DNA of 64,000 nucleotides from CAIOZA01 sp964464375 (GCA_964464375.1 CAYXFU010000011.1:38577-102576); one strand, 5' to 3'. Positions 54,882-64,000 are shown, counted from the first letter of the stretch. Translations and numbers: made by a program. Notes: a model not told the origin generated them from the letters alone.

Positions 54882-56084
54882 CTAATCAATGCCGTATTCG
54901 GTCAGTTTTCTGTAGAGGGTTCTCTCACTTATTCCAAGATCTTTCGCAGTTGTTCGACGGTTGCCATTATTCTTTTTAATGGCAAGAATAATCATTTTCT
55001 TCTCCAATTCTGTTAGATTCAGAGCGTCATCAGATAAATTCTCAGATGGATCATTAACTGCCTGATAAGAAGCTGTCTGCTCAGACAGGATATTAACTTT
55101 CAACGATTCAATCTGATTTGCAAGTGTATGAATCATCCTTTTCACTTCATTTGAATCCTGCTTGAGTTCGAGCAGAGTTCTGAAAATAATCTCCATGCCA
55201 AATGCTTGGGAAGGATCAGGAGCACTCACGGGAACAAGTGCTGATTCTTGTGGCAGTGGGTTAAAGCTTCTTGGTGGAAGTGCTTTTGGAATATACCTCT
55301 GAAGTATATGTGATGTAATAAAAGTTTCCTGCTCAAGAGTAATCATAGTCTCGATCAGATTTCTCATTTCACGGATATTTCCGGGCCAGGGAAGAGCTTT
55401 TAACATTTGGATAGCATCTGAAGCAATTCCATCGAACTTTAGACCAAGTTTTTCACAAATCTTCTTCGCAAAGTAATTGACCAGCAATGGAACATCTTCC
55501 GGATGATTCCTGATCGGAGGAAGAATAATATGCACACTGTTCAATCTGAAAAATAGGTCCTGACGAAACAGACCGTCAGTTACTTCTTGTGCCAGATCTT
55601 TATTTGTTGCAGTAATAACACGAACATCTACTTTTCGGAGCGTAGTTGAACCAAGACGGGTGAATTCTCCGGATTCAAGTACTCTAAGCAATTTTACCTG
55701 AGTACCATAAGGCATATCGCCGATTTCATCCAGAAATATCGTTCCTTTATCTGCTACTTCAAAAAAGCCTTTTCTCTGGTCGGTTGCACCGGTGAATGCA
55801 CCTTTTTCATGACCAAACAGTTCAGATTCCAGCAACGTCTCCGGAATAGCACCACAATTAACACTTATAAATGGATATTTCTTGCGAGTGCTTAAACCAT
55901 GAATTGCATTAGCGAATACTTCCTTGCCTGTCCCTGTCTCACCGGTGATCAGTACAGTAAGATTAGTCGGTGAAGACAAAACAAGCTTCTCCATCGATTC
56001 TACTATTGCCTCAGATTCACCAATTATACCGTATTTAGTTTGCAGTAATTTGAATAAATCCCTACTGATTATCTCGCTTGTCAT
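54882..56084 (-). CDS. Sigma-54-dependent transcriptional activator without receiver domain
   Basis: The AAA+ domain spans about residues 17-250 with Walker A GETGTGKE, the sigma-54 contact loop GAFTGA, Walker B TIFLDEIGDM and the Arg-finger region (FRQDLFFRLN). The C terminus (about 355-400) is a Fis-type helix-turn-helix (NNGNRRTTAKDLGISERTLYRKL). There is only a 16-residue segment before the AAA+ domain, so no receiver, GAF or PAS sensor. Activity must be set by its level or by a partner, as in PspF. It follows the rhodanese gene by 13 bases and may be part of an mltG-rhodanese-activator operon; its targets are unknown. Confidence 0.93.
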   Translation of the reverse strand: MTSEIISRDLFKLLQTKYGIIGESEAIVESMEKLVLSSPTNLTVLITGETGTGKEVFANAIHGLSTRKKYPFISVNCGAIPETLLESELFGHEKGAFTGATDQRKGFFEVADKGTIFLDEIGDMPYGTQVKLLRVLESGEFTRLGSTTLRKVDVRVITATNKDLAQEVTDGLFRQDLFFRLNSVHIILPPIRNHPEDVPLLVNYFAKKICEKLGLKFDGIASDAIQMLKALPWPGNIREMRNLIETMITLEQETFITSHILQRYIPKALPPRSFNPLPQESALVPVSAPDPSQAFGMEIIFRTLLELKQDSNEVKRMIHTLANQIESLKVNILSEQTASYQAVNDPSENLSDDALNLTELEKKMIILAIKKNNGNRRTTAKDLGISERTLYRKLTEYGID

Positions 56085-56097
56085 TTATTTCGATTCC

Positions 56098-56730
56098 TTA
56101 TTTTTTCCCATTCTTTGTCCATTCTTCCCATCCGCCTGCAAAAAGAAATACTTTTGTATATCCGAAACTCACGAGATCTTCAACGATATGATGACTGGCT
56201 TCGCATTGCCCGCCTGAACAGTAAACCACAATGATTTTATCATTTGGCAGCGCTGTTAATTTTTTGAAGTAGTTATCCTTATTTTCATCATAAGGAAATA
56301 TACTAACTGCATTACCGATATGTGCTGCCTTGTATTCTTCTTCAGGTCTTGCATCAACAAATATGAAGTTCTTGTCGTGCAGATGTTTAATCATCTGATC
56401 TAAGGTAACAGTTTTAATAGCTCCAAGCTTGCTTCCTATAACATTTGTTTCCTGTTTCTCAGGTTTCTTCTGTGCAGTGTCTTTCTGATCTGCTTTCTTG
56501 TCCTTTATTGCAGTATCAGCTTTCACTTTCGGCATATCTGTTGCCTTCGGCTGACTGTCCGAAGTAACAGGATTAAGAAGGTTAAATACTGAGTCATTAA
56601 CAATTTCAACTTTTTTAGGAGTATATATCCAGGGCAGAGGTTTAGATGAAAAATAATTATAAACCAATCCCAGCAAACTTGCCAAAATTATTATTATGAT
56701 GGTTTCTTTTATTGTTTGTTTCATAGCCAT
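56098..56730 (-). CDS. Membrane-anchored rhodanese-domain protein
   Basis: An N-terminal transmembrane segment (about residues 9-26, TIIIIILASLLGLVYNYF) is followed by a Lys/Asp/Pro-rich linker (residues 60-100) and a single rhodanese domain (about 110-207): FVDARPEEEYKAAHIGNA, the active-site loop VVYCSGGQCEAS with the catalytic Cys, and FLFAGGWEEW. It transfers sulfur or handles other oxyanions, on the periplasmic side if the anchor is N-in. It lies between mltG and the sigma-54 activator on the same strand. Confidence 0.88.
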   Translation of the reverse strand: MAMKQTIKETIIIIILASLLGLVYNYFSSKPLPWIYTPKKVEIVNDSVFNLLNPVTSDSQPKATDMPKVKADTAIKDKKADQKDTAQKKPEKQETNVIGSKLGAIKTVTLDQMIKHLHDKNFIFVDARPEEEYKAAHIGNAVSIFPYDENKDNYFKKLTALPNDKIIVVYCSGGQCEASHHIVEDLVSFGYTKVFLFAGGWEEWTKNGKK

Positions 56731-56815
56731 TATTCATTGTTTAACTTTATCTTCAACGTCAAATTTTGAATAATATTTTAAAGATATGTCAGAATGTCAG
56801 AAGAAAAATTGGGGA

Positions 56816-57835
56816 TTAATTTTCCCTGAGATTTTTTTTGTACTTACTTCTGTTTATCTGATGCTGTGTGAAATTCTTTGCGAAGTTATGTCTTCCGCTA
56901 CCGTCTCCAACGGCAACAAAGAATATAAAATCGTTCTTAGTCGGCTTGAGTGCCGCTTCTATCGAACTTTTGCTCGGAGAATTAATTGGTCCGGGTGGTA
57001 ATCCTTTGTATTCATAGGTATTGTAGGGGTTATCAACCGTTAAATCTTTGTAGGTCAACCTTTTTTTTCCTTTAAGAGCATATTGAACTGTTGGATCTGC
57101 CTCCAGTTTCATACCGATTCTCAATCTGTTCAGATAAACTCCGGCAATAATTGGTCTTTCCTGTTTGACAGGTGTCTCAGCCTCTACAATTGAAGCTAAT
57201 GTCAATATCTCATGCTGAGTCATGTTCTTTAGGTTTGACTTATCATTAATAGATTCCCAGGTAATTCTAAACTGATCCAGTAGTTTTATAACAACTTCTC
57301 TGACTGGAGTTTTCCAGAAAAAATTATACGTTTCAGGCATTAAATAGCCTTCAGCGGTTTTGGACTTAATTCCGTACTCCTTTAAAATCTCAGCATCCTT
57401 GCATAAACTAATAAATTCTGCTGAATCTATATCCAGATTTCGGGCTGTTATCGAAGCAAAATCTGCAAGTGTAATCCCCTCGGGATAAGTTATTTTGACA
57501 ATGAATCTCTGTTTACCGGAAAAAACTGACCTCACCACATCCAGATTTGAATTTTCAGACGAAAATTTATATGTGCCAGGGTAAACCTTCTCTTCTAAAA
57601 GAGATGAATAAAGCTTTAGGTAAAGCTTGAACATCCATCCGGGTTCAAGTAAGTGCTCCTTATTGAATGTATTAACTATAAGCGAAACAGAGGCATTCTT
57701 TTGAAGAGTAACTATCACTTCGTCAGCTGATGTTGCCTTTTGATTAAGCTTGTAGAAAAAATATCCGGATAGACTGATAAAAATCAGAAATATCAGGAAT
57801 AAATATATAAATATCTTTTTCAATTTTTGTTGCAA
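56816..57835 (-). CDS. mltG: Endolytic murein transglycosylase MltG
   Basis: MltG cuts nascent peptidoglycan and sets strand length. A single N-terminal membrane helix (residues 6-27) is followed by a LysM-like subdomain (residues 38-90) and the YceG fold. The catalytic Glu lies in LASIVEAETPVKQERPIIAGVYLNRL, and the later motifs LEADPTVQYAL, NTYEYKGLPPGPI and RHNFAKNFTQH are typical. Length is 339 residues, normal. It is transcribed away from the osmC-like gene; the stretch 57836-57941 would hold both promoters. Confidence 0.95.
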   Translation of the reverse strand: MQQKLKKIFIYLFLIFLIFISLSGYFFYKLNQKATSADEVIVTLQKNASVSLIVNTFNKEHLLEPGWMFKLYLKLYSSLLEEKVYPGTYKFSSENSNLDVVRSVFSGKQRFIVKITYPEGITLADFASITARNLDIDSAEFISLCKDAEILKEYGIKSKTAEGYLMPETYNFFWKTPVREVVIKLLDQFRITWESINDKSNLKNMTQHEILTLASIVEAETPVKQERPIIAGVYLNRLRIGMKLEADPTVQYALKGKKRLTYKDLTVDNPYNTYEYKGLPPGPINSPSKSSIEAALKPTKNDFIFFVAVGDGSGRHNFAKNFTQHQINRSKYKKNLREN

Positions 57836-57941
57836 TATTGATATGAATAAATAGTCATATTAAATGAAAATGTTCAAATAGCATTTTCAAATCGTACAAA
57901 GATAAAAAAATGTGATTTAATAATTAATTTTAAGGACAAAT

Positions 57942-58334
57942 ATGTTTAAAATTACTTTTCCCGGAAATAAAAAAGTAGATGCAGAATTCAATGGATTTAT
58001 TGTTCATACCGATCAAAGAGTGCAGGATGGGGGAGATGGTTCAGCACCTTCACCATTCGATACATTCCTGGCATCCTTAGGAACATGTGCCGGTATCTAT
58101 GTGATTGGATTTTGCAAGAGCAGGGGATTAGATACCGAAGGAATCGAAATAATCGAACGACCTGTTTATGATCCAATAAAAAAGAAAATAAGCAAAATTC
58201 AGCTCGAAATTCATGTGCCATCAACATTCCCTGAGAATTATCACTCAGCGCTTGTCAATTCTGCAAATCTATGCGCTGTTAAAAAGTTAATCGAGAATCC
58301 ACCGGAATTCGAGACTTATACTGTAGTGAAGTAG
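57942..58334 (+). CDS. OsmC/Ohr-family peroxidase-like protein
   Basis: The 130-residue protein has the family's two reactive Cys: one in ASLGTCAGIYVIGF and one in NSANLCAVKKLIENPP. The middle part GDGSAPSPFDTFLASLG is typical of the YhfA/OsmC branch. Members reduce organic hydroperoxides with dithiol cofactors. It is a monocistronic gene; no regulator of the OhrR type is near. Confidence 0.9.
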   Translation: MFKITFPGNKKVDAEFNGFIVHTDQRVQDGGDGSAPSPFDTFLASLGTCAGIYVIGFCKSRGLDTEGIEIIERPVYDPIKKKISKIQLEIHVPSTFPENYHSALVNSANLCAVKKLIENPPEFETYTVVK

Positions 58335-58448
58335 AATTATTTGGATTGATATTAACTCAAGTATTCGATAGGAAGTATCATAAAATGTTGCAATGCAACA
58401 CCCATTCCGTCCTTCCTAACAACGTGTGGAATTTATGTATTTTGTATC

Positions 58449-58475
58449 GTCATTCTGAGTGCAGCGAAGAATCCA
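58449..58475. repeat. Dispersed REP-like unit in a 320-base gap
   Basis: The sequence from GTCATTCTGAG to GAAGAATCCA is a second copy of the repeat found at 26760-26787 (about 80 percent alike). It lies in the non-coding stretch 58335-58654, which has no other gene. Confidence 0.65.
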
Positions 58476-58536
58476 TGTATTTGTATTCCCAGTAAGGATG
58501 CCTTCTAAAACCGCCCTTCTCTTTTTCATTCTGTAG

Positions 58537-58556
58537 GGGCACAGCTTGCTGTGCCC
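58537..58556. repeat. Short hairpin repeat GGGCACAG/CTGTGCCC
   Basis: A perfect 8-bp stem (58537-58544 with 58549-58556) has the loop CTTG. The flanking 'tgtaggggcacagcttgctgtgccc' is another commonly dispersed intergenic repeat. It has no T-run. Confidence 0.6.
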
Positions 58557-58654
58557 ATGTATTGATTCTGCTAATAAAATAACAATCGAATCCTAAAATT
58601 TTTCTATGAATTCATATTTGAATTCAGTAATTTGATCATCTAATTTTTTAGAGA

Positions 58655-61600
58655 ATGAATTTTAGAAAGAAGCACATGAAATTATCAACCATATTGTTTT
58701 TCCTATTCATCATTGGCACAAATCTCAATGCCAATCAGGAATTAATTAATGCCTATGCCGGCAGGCAATCCCAAATCCAATTCATCGAAAATCTGGGTCA
58801 ACTCAAATATGATGATGGGCGGAGTGCAGACGATGTTCTATTCACAGCAGAAATTCCCGAAGGACAGATTTATATCCGCAGGGCAGGACTAAGTTTTGTT
58901 ATTATAAAGCCTACTATAGAAATAAAGAATAAATATGCCGATGATAAAATGCTGTATGTTGAAAAAGAGCAAAAGAAGACAGAATATCAGGTCTGCCGGA
59001 CAGACATGGATTTCACTGATGCTAACTACATTTCTTCATTCAAAGGTGTTGAACAAAATGAAGAATACATCAACTATTATGTCGGCAAGACAGAGCTTAA
59101 GAATGTACATACATTCAAACGTGTTTTACTCGAAAATGTCTATAATAAAATTGATTTTGAAGTATATGCAAACGACAGTAATCAAATAGAATATGATTTC
59201 ATTGTCAAGCCAGGTGGCAATCCTCAGGACATAGCAATCAACTTCATTAATCATAATGGAATTAAAATCAACGAAGGAAAAAGTCTAGTTATCGATACAG
59301 ACTTGGGGAGAATCGAGCAATATCAACCAGTGAGTTACCAGAACTATGGCAACGTTAAACAAGCCGTAAATAGCTATTTCAAAATTGACAAAAACAACAA
59401 TATCAAATTTAATATTGAAACTTACGATAAAACTCAAAACCTGAGAATCGACCCTGTAACGAGAATTTGGGTAACAGCTTGGGGAGGAAAGAAAAACGAT
59501 TACCCTTATGATTGTGCATTGGATGACAGAGGCTTTTTCTACATAGCAGGAGAAACAGAAAGCAACAATCTAATAGTTGACGTTTATCAAAGGATGTATT
59601 GGGGGGGGAATTCTGATGGGTTTGTAATTAAGTATAATTATTCTGGTCAAAGGGTTTGGTCAACTTATATTGGTGGGGAGAGTGCCGATGCGTGCTTAGG
59701 TATAACTAAAGATAACAATCATGATATTACAATAGGTGGCTGGACTTGGAGCAAAGAATTTCCGGCAGATACTTTTCAGAAATATGTTAAGACATCAGCT
59801 AGAGTTGGTTTCATTTTGAAATTAGATGAAAATGGAAATAAAAAATGGGCTTCATATATTGGCGATACATTTGGTGAGTGGGTTTATAAAGTTTTATCCG
59901 ATAAAAATAATAATCTTTTTGTTACTGGTTTTACAGATAGTCCAAATTTCTACAATACTTTTGATAATTCAAAACCAAAAGGATATAATGCATTCCTCAT
60001 GAAATTTGATAAGGATTGTAAATTGCAATGGTCAAGAGTTTATGGTGGCGATGGAGATGATAAAGGTATATCAATTGCATTAGATTCAACAGGAAATATA
60101 TATATGCTAGGTGAAGCAAAAAGTATCACTTTACCTAAATGTACAAATGCTCCAAATGATACGATTTATCCTGATATTTTCTTTTCAAAATTTGATAGTA
60201 ATTGCACTCTCTTATGGACTAAAAGAATTATTGGAAAAGATTGGGATTTTGCAAGAGATATTGAAGTTGACAGTAAGAAGAATGTGGTTGTCCTTGGTAA
60301 TACAAAAAGTGATGACATATTTACAAATGGCTTTCAAAAAAAATATTATTATGCTGACGGTATTCTACAGAAAAGCGATAGTAATGGAAAATTAATTTGG
60401 TCAACATATATTGGTTCTACATGTTCCGATATGTTTTATTCGATTACTGTAGATCGGTTTGATAATATTTATGCAACAGGTGGAGTTTGCGGTACACTGA
60501 TTTTCCCGTTAACTCCAATAGACACTAATTATCAAGACTATGACATTTTTTTAATAAAAATTGATCCTTCAGGAATGTATGAGTGGTGTACATTTTATGG
60601 TTGGTGGGGATGGGATATTGGTATAGGTGTAGCCGTTGATAATAGAGATAATATCCTTATTGCTGGTCAGACAAATTCATGGGATTACAAGTATGATTAT
60701 GGATTAGATGGTAATCTTAAATTTGTAACTGCTTTAAAATACACTTTCAAATTAACAATACCATACAAAATTAAACCGTTGTGTATTGGAAAAGCAGATT
60801 CTATTCAATATCTGGTTAATAAGAAAAAAAGCTCAAAAATCAAATTTATTGCTGAATTATCTGATACATTGGGAAGCTTCACTAAAGCTATTAAAATTGG
60901 TGAATATGAGTCGGACACTTCGGGTTTTATTCCTGTTTCAATCCCTATGAGTATTGCTGAAAACAAAAAGTACAAATTAAGAATCAGAACTTCCGATAGT
61001 TCTTTGAGCCACATCTATCCTGAGAATGTTAGGGTTATTCAAACGCCTAAACCAACCATCCTATCATCAATCGACACTGTTTGCCAGGGAAATGAATCCC
61101 TAATCATTGCTAATCCAGGTAAGGATTTAAAATATGAGTGGAGAACAGATGGAGGAACAATCATTAACACAGATTCTAATACGTCAATAATCAGGTGGGA
61201 TTCAGTAGGAATTCAAAATTTTATTCTAATTGAGAGAAACCTTCTTTCAGGTTGTGAACAGTCAATTAGTAAAAACATATTTGTACATAGTCAACCTATT
61301 ATATTCATTACCACAAATCCAGAATTATGTCAGAATGATAGCATTCTTATACTTGATAATGTTGATCCAAAAGGTGGGAATTATTCTGGGATTGGCATTA
61401 TTGACAATACCTTTTACCCAAGTATAGCCGGGATTGGTACTCAAAATATTACTTATAAATATACTGATTCAAATGGTTGTTCAAATTCAGCTAATTTCAC
61501 AATTAAAGTTAACCCAAATCCAAACAAACCTAAAATCACAACATCCGGTAATTATCTGATAGCTCCTCAATCTATTGGCTATCAATGGTATAAAGATGGG

Positions 61601-61966
61601 AACAAACTTGATGGTGTTACTTATAATGAGTTTTTAGCAAAAGATAATGGCAAGTACACAGTAATTGTTTTCAATCAATTTGGTTGTCCATCCGATATGT
61701 CTGATCCCTTTGACTTCATCAATGGAATTGAATATCCGACAGATTTGAATATTGAAATCTTTCCCCAACCTGTCGAAGATATACTCAATATTTTTAACTA
61801 TACCTCAAAATCCGACAAAATAATCATCTCAAATATATTAGGTGAAAATATATTAACCGTAGAGACATTTCAAGAATTGCCACTACAGATTAATGTCTCC
61901 GGTTTAGCTCAGGGTATGTATTTTGTGAGGATCGGGGATATGGTCAGGAAATTTGTGAAAGTATAG
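58655..61966 (+). CDS. Large T9SS-exported protein with DUF7948-like and SBBP propeller domains
   Basis: The signal peptide (LSTILFFLFIIGTNLNA-N) can begin at the ATG at 58655 or at 58676. Residues about 35-270 fit the domain that precedes SBBP propellers (IQFIENLGQLKYDDG...VLFTAEIPEGQIYIRRAGLSF). Residues about 273-690 hold SBBP repeats such as AWGGKKNDYPYDCALDDRG and WSTYIGGESADACLG, each about 50-70 residues. An Ig/PKD-like part follows (about 790-1020). Residues about 1039-1103 are a type A sorting domain (FPQPVEDILNIF...ISNILGENIL...GLAQGMYFVRI). It is a secreted or surface-bound protein of unknown target, transcribed alone, with no clear terminator apart from the repeats that follow. 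Confidence 0.88.
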   Translation: MNFRKKHMKLSTILFFLFIIGTNLNANQELINAYAGRQSQIQFIENLGQLKYDDGRSADDVLFTAEIPEGQIYIRRAGLSFVIIKPTIEIKNKYADDKMLYVEKEQKKTEYQVCRTDMDFTDANYISSFKGVEQNEEYINYYVGKTELKNVHTFKRVLLENVYNKIDFEVYANDSNQIEYDFIVKPGGNPQDIAINFINHNGIKINEGKSLVIDTDLGRIEQYQPVSYQNYGNVKQAVNSYFKIDKNNNIKFNIETYDKTQNLRIDPVTRIWVTAWGGKKNDYPYDCALDDRGFFYIAGETESNNLIVDVYQRMYWGGNSDGFVIKYNYSGQRVWSTYIGGESADACLGITKDNNHDITIGGWTWSKEFPADTFQKYVKTSARVGFILKLDENGNKKWASYIGDTFGEWVYKVLSDKNNNLFVTGFTDSPNFYNTFDNSKPKGYNAFLMKFDKDCKLQWSRVYGGDGDDKGISIALDSTGNIYMLGEAKSITLPKCTNAPNDTIYPDIFFSKFDSNCTLLWTKRIIGKDWDFARDIEVDSKKNVVVLGNTKSDDIFTNGFQKKYYYADGILQKSDSNGKLIWSTYIGSTCSDMFYSITVDRFDNIYATGGVCGTLIFPLTPIDTNYQDYDIFLIKIDPSGMYEWCTFYGWWGWDIGIGVAVDNRDNILIAGQTNSWDYKYDYGLDGNLKFVTALKYTFKLTIPYKIKPLCIGKADSIQYLVNKKKSSKIKFIAELSDTLGSFTKAIKIGEYESDTSGFIPVSIPMSIAENKKYKLRIRTSDSSLSHIYPENVRVIQTPKPTILSSIDTVCQGNESLIIANPGKDLKYEWRTDGGTIINTDSNTSIIRWDSVGIQNFILIERNLLSGCEQSISKNIFVHSQPIIFITTNPELCQNDSILILDNVDPKGGNYSGIGIIDNTFYPSIAGIGTQNITYKYTDSNGCSNSANFTIKVNPNPNKPKITTSGNYLIAPQSIGYQWYKDGNKLDGVTYNEFLAKDNGKYTVIVFNQFGCPSDMSDPFDFINGIEYPTDLNIEIFPQPVEDILNIFNYTSKSDKIIISNILGENILTVETFQELPLQINVSGLAQGMYFVRIGDMVRKFVKV

Positions 61967-62031
61967 TTTATATTTCCTTTAAAAACCGTTTCTTTGAAAA
62001 ATTCTCAACCATTTTGTATTTTGTATTAATT

Positions 62032-62054
62032 CCCTCTCCAATTGTTGGAGAGGG
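62032..62054. repeat. Hairpin CCCTCTCCAA/TTGGAGAGGG
   Basis: A perfect 10-bp stem (62032-62041 with 62045-62054) has a 3-base loop. It lies 66 bases after the T9SS protein's stop and belongs to a common class of intergenic repeats. It could also act as a 3'-end signal. Confidence 0.6.
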
Positions 62055-62278
62055 TAGGGTGAGGAAAATTCTGTATTTATTGTTCATTGAAATCGATGCA
62101 AAAATCAAAAAAACACGTTGCAAAAGATGCAAAAGTGCCAACCCAAAAGTAAGATAATTGTAATATAAGGTGATTAACGAGATTTTATATACCTTATCGT
62201 TCATTAAATTAGTGCCAAAGATGCCAAAAACATTATAAAAAGATGCAACATGTATTCAGCTACGTAGTAGCGAACTTT

Positions 62279-62449
62279 TATACCACGAAGTGGTATAATT
62301 TCAATAACCGTGGGTGAAACCCACGGACAGTAAATTCAAGAATATAATCAGCCCTAAAAGGGTTGAATTTAAACCGAGAAGTTCAACCCCTTCGGGGCTG
62401 TGATATAATAAAATTCTGATCCATTCCACGGGTTGCACCCGCGGTTATT
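62279..62449. repeat. Composite structured repeat with two inverted 24-base copies around a long hairpin
   Basis: In order: a TATACCAC/GTGGTATA hairpin (62279-62297); a 24-base unit AATAACCG.GGGTG.AACCC..GG at 62303-62326; a hairpin 62349-62400 with CAGCCC and GGGTTGAA paired to TTCAACCC and GGGCTG across a small internal loop; and the same 24-base unit inverted at 62426-62449 (20 of 24 bases alike). The 626-base gap 61967-62592 has no gene. It ends at the IS1380 transposase, so the structure may be a REP/BIME-like element or an insertion hot spot. Confidence 0.7.
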
Positions 62450-62592
62450 TAAACCCAGAATTTTCAATAGAATCAATTTCTAATGAAATGCAATAGGAAA
62501 AAATCAGAGTAAGTGCCAAAGAATAATAGAGATAAATTTGAAGAAAAGTGTTATTTTTACGAGAAATAATGTAAGAAAAAGAGACAAAGCAA

Positions 62593-63900
62593 ATGGACTA
62601 TAAACTAGAATTTATAGATAAGGAAATCACCCCTTATGGTGGACTTGTGTTGATAAAAAAAATGATTGATAAAAGTGGGTTGCGGGAATATTTATCAACA
62701 TTGCCATTTCCACAACCGGGCTCAAATCGCGGATACAATCCAGTAGATATAATTCTAAGTTTTATGTTAAGCATCTGGTGCGGAGCCAACCGGTTTGTAC
62801 ATACAGAAATAACACGCAGGGACAACGCTTTAAAAAAGATTTTCGAGCTCCAGATAATACCGAGTAGCCCAACCCTGACTAGGTTTTTCAGGAAGTTCTC
62901 TTATGGACTAAACACCTCAATATTCGATGGGATATATACATGGTTTTTCAGTAACTTACAATTTGACAACTTAACCGTAGATTTCGATTCCTCTGTCCTG
63001 ACTCGTTATGGAGAACAGGAAGGAGCAAAGAAGGGCTATAATCCACAGAAGCCAGGTAGAAAGTCACATCATCCGCTTATGGCTTTTATAGATGATTGTA
63101 ATATGGTAGCAAACTTTTGGTTAAGACCCGGCAATACTGGAGCGGCTTCCAACTTCTTAAATTTTCTGGATGATACGATCAGGAAGCTAAGAGGAAAAAG
63201 AATTGGTTTACTTCGTGCTGATAGCGGCTTTTTTGGTGAAGCAATTTTTAAACATTTAGAGAAGTTAAAAATAAATTATATCATTTCAGCGAAGTTTTAT
63301 TCAACTATTAAAAGTACCATAGCCAATGCAAAGCCATGGTTATATCTTTCTGAAGGGATTGAAATATCAGAAGACACTTTTCAAAGTTCTGACTGGGAAA
63401 TCCCAAGGAGAGTAATTATTGTTCGACAGAAAATCAATAGCCGTCCAAATGCTACTGGAAAGAAAGTGACACTTTTCGGTGAAGAAATTGATCATGGTGC
63501 CTATCGTTACTCTTGTTTTATTACGAATCTGGATCTGCCACCTGCTCAAGTGTGGCGTAGCTACAGGGGCAGGGCAAATGCTGAAAACAGGATAAAAGAA
63601 CTCAAATATGATTTTGGATTTGACAGTTTCAATATGCACGATTTTTATGCTACTGAAGCGGCTTTGAACTTTGCTATGTTGGCTTATAACCTTATGAGTT
63701 TATTTAAGCATGCTATTATTCAAGGTGATAAATATAATATGCTTTCTACTCTTCGTTTCAAACTTTTTAATATCAGTTCTTTTATTACAAAAAGTGGAAA
63801 TGCAAAATATTTGAATCTCTCTTTGGAGCCAAAACGTCGGCAATGGTTCCTTGGTCTTTGGGAAAATTCCAGGCTATTTTCTTTCCCTGTTCGGTATTGA
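62593..63900 (+). CDS. IS1380-family transposase
   Basis: This 435-residue DDE transposase has the family motifs VDFDSSVLTRYG with the first catalytic Asp (about residue 130), GAKKGYNPQKPGRKSHHPL, LRADSGF with the second Asp (about 210), and RGRANAENRIKELKYDFGF with the Glu (about 333). The frame is uninterrupted and of normal length, so the enzyme is probably active. The start ATG follows AAAGCAA without a clear Shine-Dalgarno. It catalyses cut-and-paste movement of its own element. Confidence 0.95.
   Translation: MDYKLEFIDKEITPYGGLVLIKKMIDKSGLREYLSTLPFPQPGSNRGYNPVDIILSFMLSIWCGANRFVHTEITRRDNALKKIFELQIIPSSPTLTRFFRKFSYGLNTSIFDGIYTWFFSNLQFDNLTVDFDSSVLTRYGEQEGAKKGYNPQKPGRKSHHPLMAFIDDCNMVANFWLRPGNTGAASNFLNFLDDTIRKLRGKRIGLLRADSGFFGEAIFKHLEKLKINYIISAKFYSTIKSTIANAKPWLYLSEGIEISEDTFQSSDWEIPRRVIIVRQKINSRPNATGKKVTLFGEEIDHGAYRYSCFITNLDLPPAQVWRSYRGRANAENRIKELKYDFGFDSFNMHDFYATEAALNFAMLAYNLMSLFKHAIIQGDKYNMLSTLRFKLFNISSFITKSGNAKYLNLSLEPKRRQWFLGLWENSRLFSFPVRY
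62593..63900 (+). mobile_element. IS1380-family insertion sequence, ends not resolved
   Basis: An intact transposase gene shows that an insertion element is present. I could not find convincing terminal inverted repeats or target duplications within the bases available; the right end may lie past 63900 and close to or beyond the window edge. The coordinates given are those of the transposase only. Confidence 0.6.
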
Positions 63901-64000
63901 TTTAGATCCTAATGAAAAATCTGGGATTAAAAATTACTCCCCCACTAAAATTACCTTTTAAATGAAGATTTATTGGAATAGTATCACCTTGGCAAATTTT

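Noticed and set aside
58335..62592. Possible CRISPR array from the many short repeats in the gaps
   Set aside because: The repeats are palindromic, of different families and irregularly spaced. There are no regular spacers and no cas genes.
62514..63994. TGCCAA...TTGGCA pair as IS1380 terminal inverted repeats
   Set aside because: Only about eight bases agree before the match becomes an AT-rich drift, and AGTGCCAA words also occur at about 62136 and 62213 in the neighbouring non-coding DNA. I cannot fix the element's ends.

Overview
The window looks like a chromosomal segment from an AT-rich member of the Bacteroidota/Chlorobiota (FCB) group, most likely outside the classical Bacteroidetes (for example an Ignavibacteria- or Kapabacteria-like lineage; this placement is inference). 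The reasons are type IX secretion (T9SS) C-terminal sorting domains on at least three secreted proteins, a promoter that matches the TTTG-N20-TAnnTTTG Bacteroidetes pattern, Bacteroidetes-style secreted modules, and RadA, Obg, ClpX and CoaBC proteins of ordinary bacterial type. Several genes nevertheless carry good Shine-Dalgarno sequences, which classical Bacteroidetes use little.

Layout. 1-281: the tail of a response-regulator receiver domain. 408-24129: a one-directional run of seven envelope genes. It holds a secreted protein with YadA-head-like repeats and a C1q-like end, a giant 4144-residue modular surface protein, two smaller proteins built from the same module, two T9SS cargo proteins (one an extracellular WD40 protein), and an OmpA-family porin. 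It is followed at 24300-26492 by a CHASE-PAS membrane sensor whose histidine-kinase core is degenerate. This locus is the most unusual part of the window. 26493-26966 is a non-coding stretch with REP-like inverted repeats.

26967-46488 is mostly core metabolism and proteostasis: obg, an unknown acidic protein and radA (minus strand); an RRM RNA-binding protein, a DinB-like protein, a DUF4834-like protein, Ppx/GppA and pyruvate phosphate dikinase (plus); an extremely acidic 87-residue protein; rpmA and rplU; clpX, clpP and tig; tRNA-Leu(TAG); an HpnE-like desaturase; a BtrH-like protein; coaBC and a LipM-like octanoyltransferase. 46544-58334 contains a rhomboid protease, a BadF/BcrA-type kinase, a TPR protein, a DJ-1/PfpI protein, acylphosphatase, a patatin fused to an outer-membrane barrel, a DUF3108 protein, ThpR, an mltG-rhodanese-sigma-54 activator run and an OsmC protein. 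58655-61966 is a large SBBP-propeller T9SS cargo. The window ends with a cluster of structured intergenic repeats (61990-62450) and an IS1380-family transposase (62593-63900).

How the genes may work together: the 408-24129 genes all encode exported or outer-membrane proteins in one orientation with short gaps, and three of them share a homologous building block but end differently (a conserved Cys-containing tail twice, a dockerin-like calcium motif once). I infer a co-expressed cell-surface structure, possibly anchored by the OmpA protein. Its function cannot be read from sequence alone.
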